Shown here: positions 57,352-64,000 of the stretch, piece by piece | Layout: the number at the start of each line of letters is the position of its first letter | Position numbering within the stretch: the stretch's first letter is position 1 | DNA from: Burkholderia metallica | GTDB taxonomy: Bacteria; Pseudomonadota; Gammaproteobacteria; Burkholderiales; Burkholderiaceae | Length of the DNA stretch: 64,000 bases | Direction of reading: 5' to 3' | Assembly: GCF_902832845.1 (NCBI RefSeq) | Contig: NZ_CADFDB010000004.1 | Coordinates: forward strand, 434,001 to 498,000 | Program-made: the position numbers and the translations under genes | Notes under the pieces: model-generated | The model's input: only the letters and a program-made list of their open reading frames with translations | Database searches by the model: none | What the model was told of the DNA's origin: nothing

Positions 57352-57666
57352 TTACTGGGTTTCGTGCTGTGCGAGCACCGCGCCGAGCTGTTCGTTCATC
57401 TGGTGCATTGTACGACGGATTTCCTCCGCCGGAAATGCTTCACCGTGCCGCACGCTCGTTTGCAGGCGCAGCAATTCGGACGCGAGCGACAGCGCCGCCA
57501 TCACGGCGATGCGATCGGTGCCGCGCACCGAGCTGTTCGAGCGGATTTTCGACATTTCGGCGTCGACACGCGCGACCGCTTCGAGCAGCGCCGCTTCGGT
57601 CTCGGCCGAGCAGGCGAGCCGATAGGCCTGACCGAGAATCGAGACTTCGATCTGCTTGGTGCTCAT
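57352..57666 (-). CDS. zapA: Cell division protein ZapA
   Basis: 104 aa. Stabilises FtsZ filaments at the division ring. MSTKQIEVSILGQAYRLAC then RIAVMAALSLASELL and a coiled-coil C-terminus are typical. It overlaps the upstream coiled-coil gene by 4 bp. Confidence 0.93.
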   Translation of the reverse strand: MSTKQIEVSILGQAYRLACSAETEAALLEAVARVDAEMSKIRSNSSVRGTDRIAVMAALSLASELLRLQTSVRHGEAFPAEEIRRTMHQMNEQLGAVLAQHETQ

Positions 57667-58013
57667 GCATGTTCTCCGTGGCTGGCCGCGTCATCGCCAT
57701 CCGCACCCGCCTGCGCATCCAGCAGGTCGAGCTGGTTGTCGGCCTGCTCCGCGCTTTTCGAGCGCGGCAGTTTTTCGAGGATCGCGTTCAGTTTCACCTG
57801 GGCGTCGTCGATCTTCGCCGACAGCGTGTCGCGCTCGGCCGCGAGCGCATTGCGCTCGTCGCGCAGTTGCTCGAGTTCCGCGCGGACGGCGTCCGCTTCC
57901 GCGCGCATTTGCGCGACCTGCTCCTCGAGCGCGAGCCGTTCCGAGTGATAGCGCTTGTTCAGCGAAATCAGACGGCCAATATTTTGAGATAGGGTTTCGA
58001 GTTCGTTGAGCAT
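57663..58013 (-). CDS. Coiled-coil protein encoded upstream of zapA (ZapB-like)
   Basis: 116 aa. Residues about 18-85 form a long heptad-rich coiled coil (RYHSERLALEEQVAQMRAEA, EQLRDERNALAAERDTL); the C-terminus is acidic and disordered. It overlaps zapA (ATGA), which suggests a division-related role comparable with ZapB, but sequence alone does not prove it. AGGACG upstream could serve as SD. Confidence 0.78.
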   Translation of the reverse strand: MLNELETLSQNIGRLISLNKRYHSERLALEEQVAQMRAEADAVRAELEQLRDERNALAAERDTLSAKIDDAQVKLNAILEKLPRSKSAEQADNQLDLLDAQAGADGDDAASHGEHA

Positions 58014-58177
58014 TTGCTGCGTCCTCTAAAGACCCAGCATTTTAGCGCGGAATAACGCGCAATCCGACATCTGTAACGTTTCCAGTCGTAACACCCCGGC
58101 TTCTTGCCGCGAATCGGCGCTTGCCGTGCGTGTCCGGACGCTTCCTTGACGCTCGCGCGACCCGCTCCTAAACTGGC

Positions 58178-58412
58178 GCCGCCTCGGTGCTCGCGCGTGC
58201 AACGCGCGGTTAAACGGGAAGCAGGGTGTGGGCGCCGGACGCCCGCCAACCTGCGCTGCCCCCGCAACGGTAAGCGGCCGCGTCCGGTGACGCAGGCCGG
58301 CTCGGGCGCGTTTCGCGTACAGGTGTCGTGCGCGCGACGCGGGCCACTGCGCGTCATCGCGCGGGAAGGCGAGCCGGACCGCCGCCAGCCCGGATACCGG
58401 CCGAGACGGGGA
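58178..58412 (+). promoter_or_regulatory. Cobalamin (AdoCbl) riboswitch
   Basis: Within the 565-bp interval upstream of the B12 operon. Recognisable elements in order: GGTTAAACGGGAAGCAGG at 58208-58225, CTGCCCCCGCAACGGTAAG near 58256-58274 (the B12 box with GCCCCCGCAACxGTAA) and the closing GCCAGCCCGGATACCGGCC near 58385-58402. Ligand binding should reduce expression of the transport and salvage genes. The hairpin AGCCCGCACGGGCT at about 58411-58425 follows at once and may be part of the expression platform. Confidence 0.93.
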
Positions 58413-58427
58413 GCCCGCACGGGCTTC

Positions 58428-58490
58428 ATGACGCGCGGCCCGCGGGGAGGCGGGGCGCGCCACGCTTCACGGAATCTTCTTCGATGCTGA
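58428..58490 (+). CDS. Candidate small ORF 1 in the B12 leader
   Basis: 20 aa (MTRGPRGGGARHASRNLLRC). ATG directly follows the post-aptamer hairpin. Its stop overlaps the start of the next small ORF. No homology recognised; may be chance. Confidence 0.25.
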   Translation: MTRGPRGGGARHASRNLLRC

Positions 58491-58582
58491 CCCCAATCGT
58501 CCGCGCGACGTTCACGTCACGACCGGCCGGCCGCCGCAAGCGCGCGCGCCGCACGTCGTGGGCGGCGGCGTGCGCGGCATGA
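58484..58582 (+). CDS. Candidate small ORF 2 in the B12 leader, overlapping the permease start
   Basis: 32 aa, basic, beginning MLTPIVRATFTSRPAG. Its TGA overlaps the permease ATG (ATGA at 58579-58582), so it could couple translation of the operon. SD is weak and no family is recognised. Confidence 0.3.
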   Translation: MLTPIVRATFTSRPAGRRKRARRTSWAAACAA

Positions 58583-59577
58583 GCGCCGCACGCGCCGCCG
58601 CGATCTGGGCCGCGCTGGCCGCCGCGGTCGCGCTGCTGTTCGTCGCGTCGCTGTCGATCGGCAGCGTACCGATGTCGCCGTGGCAGGCGCTCGCGTCGCT
58701 CGTGCCGCATGGCGGCGACGCGCTGTTCGCCGACATCGTCCGCACGCTGCGCCTGCCGCGCGCGCTCGCGGGCTTTGCATGCGGCGCGTTGCTCGCGCTG
58801 GCCGGCGCGCTGCTGCAGGTGCTGTTGCGCAATCCGCTCGCGGAGCCGTACGTGCTCGGCGTGTCGGGCGGCGCGGCGGGCTTCGCGCTCGTCGCGATGA
58901 TCGCGGGCGGCGCATGGTGGCTCGTCGACGCATCGGCGTTCGCCGGCTCGCTCGTGTCGGTCGCGCTCGTGCTCGGCCTCGCGCGCCGCGAGCTGGGGCG
59001 CGGCGACGCGCGCGACGCATCGCCGCGGCTGCTGCTCACGGGCGTCGTGATCGCGGCAGGGTGGGGCGCGCTCGTCACGCTGCTGCTGTCGCTCGCGCCC
59101 GATGCACGGCTGCGCGGAATCATCTTCTGGCTGACGGGCGACCTGAACGGCGTGAGCGCGCCGTGGTTCGCGTGGGGCGCGCTGTTGCTGGCCGCTTGCG
59201 TCGCGCTGCCGGCCGCGCCGCAACTGAACGTGCTGCTGCGCGGCGACGCGACCGCGCTCGCGCTCGGCGTGCCCGTTGCGCGGCTGCGCGTGCGGATCTA
59301 TCTCGTCGCGTCGCTGGCCGCCGCGGCCGCGGTGACGACGGCCGGCACGATCGGCTTCGTCGGCCTCGTCGTGCCGCACGCGCTGCGGCTCGCGTTCGGC
59401 AACGACCAGCGGATGCTGCTGCCGGCTGCGATGCTCGCGGGCGGCGGCGGCGTGATGGCGGCCGACCTGCTCGCCCGCACCGCGATCGCGCCCGCGCAAC
59501 TGCCGGTCGGCGTGATGACCGCGTTGATCGGCGTGCCGGTGTTCCTGTGGATGTTGTTGAGGAGACCGATGCGATGA
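58579..59577 (+). CDS. btuC: FecCD/BtuC-type ABC transporter permease (vitamin B12)
   Basis: 332 aa with about ten membrane helices. RTLRLPRALAGFACGALLAL near 54-73, NPLAEPYVLGVSGGA and TIGFVGLVVPH are BtuC/FhuB/FecC hallmarks. Substrate assigned from the cobalamin riboswitch and neighbouring cob genes; sequence alone would also allow siderophore transport. ATG 58579 overlaps a small upstream ORF, and its stop overlaps the ATPase start (ATGA). Confidence 0.9.
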   Translation: MSAARAAAIWAALAAAVALLFVASLSIGSVPMSPWQALASLVPHGGDALFADIVRTLRLPRALAGFACGALLALAGALLQVLLRNPLAEPYVLGVSGGAAGFALVAMIAGGAWWLVDASAFAGSLVSVALVLGLARRELGRGDARDASPRLLLTGVVIAAGWGALVTLLLSLAPDARLRGIIFWLTGDLNGVSAPWFAWGALLLAACVALPAAPQLNVLLRGDATALALGVPVARLRVRIYLVASLAAAAAVTTAGTIGFVGLVVPHALRLAFGNDQRMLLPAAMLAGGGGVMAADLLARTAIAPAQLPVGVMTALIGVPVFLWMLLRRPMR

Positions 59578-60392
59578 CGCGCGCCGCACTGCCTGCCGCT
59601 GCCGGCGGCCCGACGAGTTACGCGGCCGTCGACCTGACGCTGAAGGCCGGCGCGCGCACGCTGCTCGACGGCTTCAACGGGGCGTTTCGTCCCGGCGAGA
59701 TCTGGTGCGTCGCGGGGCCGAACGGCGCGGGCAAGACGACGCTGCTTGCGACCCTGGCGGGGCTGCAGCCGCCGGCCGGCGGACAGGTCGAGATCGACGG
59801 CCGGCCGCTGGCCGCATGGCCGCCCGCGCAGCTTGCGCAGCGCCGCGCGCTGATGCCGCAGCAACTGCACGACGCCTTCAGCGCGACCGTGTTCGACACG
59901 GTGCTGCTCAACCGCTTTCCGTATCTCGGCGGCTGGGGCTGGGAGCGCGACGGCGACCGCGCGGCCGCCCGCGACGCGCTGGCGGCGTTCGACCTGAGCG
60001 CGCTCGCGTCGCGCGACGTGCTGTCGCTGTCCGGCGGCGAGCGGCAGCGCGTCGCGCTGGCTGCGACGCTGTGCCAGGACGCGCCGTTGATGCTGCTCGA
60101 CGAGCCGCTCGCGCATCTCGACCTGCATCACCAGATCGGTTGCCTGACCGCGCTGGCCGCGTGGCTCGACACGGGCCCGCGCGCGGTGCTGTTCTCATGC
60201 CATGATCTGAATCTCGCGCGGCGCTTCGCGACGCATGCGTTGTTGCTCGACGGCCGCGGCCACGCGTGGGCCGGCCCGGTGCACGACGTGCTGACGCCCG
60301 AGCGCGCGAGCGATGCGTTCGGCTATCCGCTCGTGCTGATCCGCGAGAACGGCCGCGATGCGCTGCTGCCGGCGTGGCCCGAGCGACAATGA
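59574..60392 (+). CDS. btuD: ABC transporter ATP-binding protein (vitamin B12)
   Basis: 272 aa. Walker A GPNGAGKTT near 49-57, Q-loop in MPQQLHDAF, signature LSLSGGERQRVALA near 152 and Walker B LMLLDEPLAHLD near 173. Overlaps btuC by 4 bp. Works with BtuC and the binding protein encoded at 62.9 kb on the other strand. Confidence 0.92.
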   Translation: MTRAALPAAAGGPTSYAAVDLTLKAGARTLLDGFNGAFRPGEIWCVAGPNGAGKTTLLATLAGLQPPAGGQVEIDGRPLAAWPPAQLAQRRALMPQQLHDAFSATVFDTVLLNRFPYLGGWGWERDGDRAAARDALAAFDLSALASRDVLSLSGGERQRVALAATLCQDAPLMLLDEPLAHLDLHHQIGCLTALAAWLDTGPRAVLFSCHDLNLARRFATHALLLDGRGHAWAGPVHDVLTPERASDAFGYPLVLIRENGRDALLPAWPERQ

Positions 60393-60444
60393 CGTTTCCT
60401 TTTTCGATGCGCGGCGCCTGCCGCGCCAACGACCCGGCTTCTCG

Positions 60445-61500
60445 ATGACGACCCCGACCCCTTTCCCGCCCGCGATCGCGCCGCTCGACGACGCGTTGCG
60501 CAAGCGCCTGCAGCACGTGATCGACCACAAGACCAAGCCCCCCGGCAGCCTCGGCCATCTCGAGGCGATCGCGCTGCAGATCGGCCTGATCCAGCACACC
60601 GAGCGGCCGGTCGTGCAGCGTCCGGTGATGATCGTGTTCGCGGGCGATCACGGGATTGCCGCCGAGGGCGTGAGTCCCTATCCGCAAGCGGTGACCGCGC
60701 AGATGGTCGCGAACTTCCTCGCGGGCGGCGCGGCGATCAACGCGTTCTCGGGTGTCGCGCAGTGCACGCTCGAGATCGTCGATGCGGGCGTTGCGTCGCC
60801 GTTGCCGCTGTCCGACCGGCTGGTGTCGCTGCCGGTCGCGCGCGGCACGCGCAACTTCGCGATGGAGCCGGCGATGACGCGCGACAACGCGATGACGGCG
60901 CTCGCCGCCGGCGCGGCGCGCGTGCGCCTGCATGCGTCGCTCGGCACGAACGTGATCGGCTTCGGCGAGATGGGGATCGCGAACACGTCGTCGGCCGCGT
61001 GCCTGATGAGCCGCCTGCTGAGCGTGCCGATCGACGCCTGCGTCGGGCGCGGCACGGGCCTCGACGATCAGGGCCTCGCGCACAAGCGCGCGGTGCTCGG
61101 CCGCGCGCTCGTCAAGCACTCGCACGCGATCGCGCCGCTCGACGTGCTCGCGACGTTCGGCGGCTTCGAGATCGCGATGATGACGGGCGCGTATCTCGCG
61201 GCCGCGAGCGCGCGGATGACGATCCTCGTCGACGGCTTCATCGCGACCGCCGCGCTGCTCGTCGCCGAGCGCATCGCGCCCGGCGTGCGCGATTACTGCG
61301 TGTTCTCGCATACGTCGCACGAGGCCGGCCACCGGCGCATGCTCGAACATTTCGGCGCGAAGCCGCTGCTCGCGCTCGACCTGCGGCTCGGCGAAGGCAC
61401 CGGCGCGGCACTCGCGCTGCCTCTCGTGCGCGCGGCGGCCGCGTTCCTCACGGAAATGGCGAGCTTCGAATCCGCCGGCGTCGACAATCGTGACGCCTGA
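60445..61500 (+). CDS. cobT: Nicotinate-nucleotide-dimethylbenzimidazole phosphoribosyltransferase
   Basis: Activates the lower ligand of cobalamin to alpha-ribazole phosphate. 351 aa. KTKPPGSLGHLEAIA near 31-45, FAGDHGIAAEGVSPYPQ near 73-89, and the catalytic Glu within the C-terminal LGEGTGAALA are family hallmarks. Start ATG 60445, 52 bp after btuD. Confidence 0.96.
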   Translation: MTTPTPFPPAIAPLDDALRKRLQHVIDHKTKPPGSLGHLEAIALQIGLIQHTERPVVQRPVMIVFAGDHGIAAEGVSPYPQAVTAQMVANFLAGGAAINAFSGVAQCTLEIVDAGVASPLPLSDRLVSLPVARGTRNFAMEPAMTRDNAMTALAAGAARVRLHASLGTNVIGFGEMGIANTSSAACLMSRLLSVPIDACVGRGTGLDDQGLAHKRAVLGRALVKHSHAIAPLDVLATFGGFEIAMMTGAYLAAASARMTILVDGFIATAALLVAERIAPGVRDYCVFSHTSHEAGHRRMLEHFGAKPLLALDLRLGEGTGAALALPLVRAAAAFLTEMASFESAGVDNRDA

Positions 61501-62266
61501 TCGCGCGCGCGGTGTGAAGGCCGAACTGCGCTACTTCTTCGTCGCGCTCGGCTACTTCACGCGCGTGCCCGTGCCGCGCTCGATCGGCTATGCGGCAGGC
61601 GATCTCGACCAGGCCGCACGCTATTTCCCGCTCGTCGGCGCATGGGTCGGCGCATGGGGCGCGCTCGTCTATCTCGTCGCGCTGCGCGCGTTGCCGCCGT
61701 CGATCGCGGTCGGCTTGTCGATGGCCGCCACGCTGCTCGCAACGGGCGCCTTTCACGAGGACGGCCTGGCCGACAGTTGCGATGCGTTCGGCGGCGGCTA
61801 TACGCGCGACGACGTGCTGCGCATCATGCACGACTCGCGGATCGGCACGTTCGGCGCGGTCGCGCTCGTGATCTCGCTTGGACTGAAGTGGCAGGCGCTT
61901 GCGTCGATGCTGCCGCTGCGCGCCGCATGGACGATGATCGCCGCGCACGCGGCGAGCCGCGCGGCGGCGGTGAGCCTGCTGATGACGCTCGACTACGTGC
62001 GGCCGGAAGGCAAGGCGAAACCGGTCGCGCAGCGACTGGGCGCACGCGCGGCGTGCGTCGCGGCGCTCTTCGGCTTGCCGTGGCTGTTCTGGCCCGACTG
62101 GCGCATGGGTGTCGTCGCATGTGTCGCGCTCGTGCTCGTGCGCGCGTGGGCCGCCCGCTATTTCGTGAAGCGGATCGGCGGTTATACGGGCGATTGTCTC
62201 GGCTTCGCGCAGCAACTGTGCGAACTGGCGATTTATCTCGTGGTGCTCGGATGGACGTCGTCCTGA
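61490..62266 (+). CDS. cobS: Adenosylcobinamide-GDP ribazoletransferase (cobalamin synthase)
   Basis: Joins alpha-ribazole (phosphate) to AdoCbi-GDP in the inner membrane. 258 aa with several membrane segments. FFVALGYFTRVPVP near 16, ATGAFHEDGLADSCDAFGGG with metal-binding Asp/Glu near 84-103 and DSRIGTFG near 114 are family motifs. GTG 61490 overlaps cobT by 11 bp. Confidence 0.94.
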   Translation: MTPDRARGVKAELRYFFVALGYFTRVPVPRSIGYAAGDLDQAARYFPLVGAWVGAWGALVYLVALRALPPSIAVGLSMAATLLATGAFHEDGLADSCDAFGGGYTRDDVLRIMHDSRIGTFGAVALVISLGLKWQALASMLPLRAAWTMIAAHAASRAAAVSLLMTLDYVRPEGKAKPVAQRLGARAACVAALFGLPWLFWPDWRMGVVACVALVLVRAWAARYFVKRIGGYTGDCLGFAQQLCELAIYLVVLGWTSS

Positions 62267-62835
62267 TCCGTCATCCGGCCGTCGGCGTCGAGCCGGGCAT
62301 CTGCTATGGACGCAGCGACGTGCCGCTCGCCGCCTCGGCCGGCGCCGGCGCGCAGGCCGTGCGCGAGCGCCTGTCGGCCTGCCGCGCACCGCTGCCCGAA
62401 CAGGTCTGGACGAGCCCGCTGACACGCTGCGCGTCGGTGGCCGAACGGCTCGCGCACGCATGCGACGTGCCGCTGCGGTGCGATGCGGGCTGGCAGGAAA
62501 TGGATTTCGGCGCGTGGGAACTGCAACGCTGGGACGATATCGGCCGCGCGGCGCTCGACGCGTGGGCGGCCGACCTGATGCATGCGTGCGCGCATGGCGG
62601 CGAAAGCGTGGCGCGGTTCGCCGCGCGGATCGCGCGGCAGGCCGATGCGGTGGCGCGGTTCGGCCGCCCGCAATGGGCGGTCACGCACGCGGGCGTGATC
62701 CGCGCGTTTGCATCGCATGTCCTGCGCGTGCCGCTCGATACGCTGTTGTCGCGGCCCGTGCCGACCGGCGGTATCGTCTGGCTGCGCGCGGATGGCGACA
62801 CGCGAACGTGGGACGTCGTGCACTGGGACGAATAG
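62251..62835 (+). CDS. cobC: Alpha-ribazole phosphatase-like histidine phosphatase
   Basis: 194 aa of the phosphoglycerate-mutase-like family. RHP near residue 7 is a variant of the RHG motif carrying the phosphorylated His; SPLTRC near 53 and EMDFGAWE near 83 follow, and AVTHAGVIRA near 147 holds the second His. Likely dephosphorylates alpha-ribazole-5'-phosphate in the cobalamin pathway. Overlaps cobS by 16 bp. Confidence 0.87.
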   Translation: MDVVLIRHPAVGVEPGICYGRSDVPLAASAGAGAQAVRERLSACRAPLPEQVWTSPLTRCASVAERLAHACDVPLRCDAGWQEMDFGAWELQRWDDIGRAALDAWAADLMHACAHGGESVARFAARIARQADAVARFGRPQWAVTHAGVIRAFASHVLRVPLDTLLSRPVPTGGIVWLRADGDTRTWDVVHWDE

Positions 62836-62940
62836 GCGCAACGGCGCGAGCATGCGAACGACGCTGCGTGTAGCAGCTCTCGCGTCGTGCACTGGGCGCA
62901 GCATGCACCGGCGCGCGACGAACGCGCAAGCAGCCGGACA

Positions 62941-63858
62941 TCAGCGCGCCTGCCGCCGGGTCCGTGCGGTATCGAGGTCTTCGCACAGCGCGGCCGCGCC
63001 CTGTGCGATCCGCGGCGACGGCCGCGTCAGCAGATCGCCGTCGATCGCGAACAGGTTGTTGCGCGCGACGGCCGTCAGCGCGGGCCAAGCGCGCCAGCGC
63101 GCGAGGCTCGGCAGCGGTTCGTTCGAACGGGTCGCACCGGCGCTCGTCGTCACGATCGCTTCCGGATTCGCCGCTAGCACGGCCTCGTCGGTGACGGTCG
63201 GCACGAGCGGCTTGAGCGACGCGAAGACGTTGCGGCCGCCGCACAGCTCGATCACCTCGTTGATCAGGTGCGCGCCATTGAGCGTCATCAACGGCCGGTC
63301 CCATACCTGGAAGAACATCGTCACGGGCGCTTTCGCCGCGTAACGCGTGCGCAGCGCCGCGATGTCGCGCGCATAGGCGGCCGCGGCCGCATCGGCAGCC
63401 GCTTGCGTGCCGAGCAGCGTGCCCAGCCGGCGCAGCGACGACGACACGTCGTCGAGATGCTTCGGCTCGCTGAAGAACAGTGGAATGTGCAGCGCGCGCA
63501 GCGCGTCGGTCTGCCGCTCGGCGTTGCCGTGCCGCCAGACGACGATCAGGTCGGGCTTCAGCGCGGCGATCCGCTCGAGGTCGAGCGCCTTGTTGTCGCC
63601 GACGCGCGGTATGGCCTGCGCGGCGGGCGGATAGTCGCTGTACGTGACGGTGCCGACGAGCTTCGCGCCGCCGCCGGCCGCGTAGACCAGTTCGGTCGCG
63701 TGTGGCGCGAGGCTGATCACGCGTTGCGCGGGCGCCGCCAGCGTGACGGTATTGCCGGTGTCGTCGCGCGCCGCGACATCGGCGTGGGCGAGCGGTGCGT
63801 GAGCGAGAGCGGTCAGCATCGCGACCGGCGCGAGCCGGCGAATCATGCGCGCAGTCAT
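62941..63858 (-). CDS. btuF: Vitamin B12 ABC transporter periplasmic binding protein
   Basis: 305 aa, TroA/BtuF-like fold. Signal peptide of about 26 residues ending in LAHA. RVISLAPHATELVYAAGG and LDLERIAALKPDLIVVW are BtuF hallmarks. Start ATG 63858 overlaps the stop of the upstream cobD gene (ATGA on the minus strand). It completes the btuCD importer encoded convergently. Confidence 0.92.
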   Translation of the reverse strand: MTARMIRRLAPVAMLTALAHAPLAHADVAARDDTGNTVTLAAPAQRVISLAPHATELVYAAGGGAKLVGTVTYSDYPPAAQAIPRVGDNKALDLERIAALKPDLIVVWRHGNAERQTDALRALHIPLFFSEPKHLDDVSSSLRRLGTLLGTQAAADAAAAAYARDIAALRTRYAAKAPVTMFFQVWDRPLMTLNGAHLINEVIELCGGRNVFASLKPLVPTVTDEAVLAANPEAIVTTSAGATRSNEPLPSLARWRAWPALTAVARNNLFAIDGDLLTRPSPRIAQGAAALCEDLDTARTRRQAR

Positions 63859-64000
63859 GCGGATTCCCGTCGCAGCAGCGGCACGCAGTGTGCGAGCGCG
63901 TCGCCCAGGCGCTGCCATTCGGCTTCGCTGCCCGGCAGGCCGACACGGATGCTCGACGGCGTCGGGAAGTGCCGCGTCCAGATGCCGCGTGCCGCGAGCG
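63855..64000 (-). CDS. cobD: Threonine-phosphate decarboxylase CobD (C-terminal end only)
   Basis: The last 47 codons plus stop; the rest lies beyond the window. The visible end RGIWTRHFPTPSSIRVGLPG then EAEWQRLGDAL resembles the C-terminus of CobD/CobC PLP decarboxylases that make aminopropanol phosphate for cobalamin. Its stop overlaps the btuF ATG. The assignment rests on this short stretch and on context. Confidence 0.75.
   Translation of the reverse strand, partial: LAARGIWTRHFPTPSSIRVGLPGSEAEWQRLGDALAHCVPLLRRESA

Overview
The window is a high-GC (roughly two-thirds G+C) bacterial chromosome segment, densely packed with housekeeping genes. Gene content, gene order and protein sequences point to a Burkholderia main chromosome, most likely the B. 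cepacia complex. The clearest indicators are ribF-ileS-lspA-coaBC-dut, nadA-nadC, the cysI-DUF934-cysHDN-cobA cluster, the zapA/6S RNA arrangement, and a DUF2486 gene beside holC. The species is inferred from similarity I recognise, not from a search. I see no phage, insertion sequence, integron or CRISPR array.

Layout. 1-6.7 kb: end of a membrane protein, then the leftward operon ribF-ileS-lspA-coaBC-dut. 6.8-11.6 kb: purN, an RsmB-type rRNA methyltransferase, an MscS-type channel and a fatty-acid desaturase. 11.7-15.5 kb: NAD synthesis, with nadA-nadC facing nadB; two near-identical covarying hairpins lie in the nadA leader. 15.7-18.7 kb: rpmB-rpmG, radC, fkpB, ispH. 18.9-23.5 kb: a branched-chain amino-acid ABC transporter, livHMGF, preceded by a shrunken, degenerate binding-protein gene. 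23.8-30.6 kb: mixed small genes (DUF2278, GNAT, argD-like aminotransferase, ferredoxin-reductase, epimerase, RsuA-type pseudouridine synthase, CopC, DinB). 30.8-36.5 kb: an accessory-looking block of SDR dehydrogenases, an alpha/beta hydrolase and three LysR regulators, with several palindromic operator candidates. 36.5-38.2 kb: a 56-aa lipoprotein, tRNA-Leu(CAA) and an orphan periplasmic binding protein.

38.2-46.1 kb: sulfate assimilation. cysB is divergent from cysI-DUF934-cysH-cysD-cysN-cobA, and the CbiX/SirB chelatase gene follows convergently. CysDN make APS, CysH (iron-sulfur APS reductase type) makes sulfite and CysI makes sulfide; CobA and CbiX supply two of the steps to the siroheme that CysI needs. 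46.1-51.7 kb: lptF-lptG (LPS export) divergent from pepA-holC-DUF2486, then a cytochrome c. 51.8-55.5 kb: ilvD divergent from a LysR gene, then lgt. 55.6-58.0 kb: SIMPL protein, EVE protein, 6S RNA, zapA and a coiled-coil partner. 58.1-64 kb: a cobalamin riboswitch and the B12 uptake/salvage operon (permease, ATPase, cobT, cobS, histidine phosphatase), with btuF and the end of cobD on the opposite strand.

Most remaining long open frames are antisense or out-of-frame shadows produced by the GC-rich codon usage and are left out. The most interesting unexplained structures are the tandem nadA leader hairpins, the hollowed-out binding-protein gene before livH, a 12-bp inverted repeat that ends on the start codon of the hydrolase gene, and a chain of two tiny overlapping ORFs between the B12 aptamer and the permease gene.
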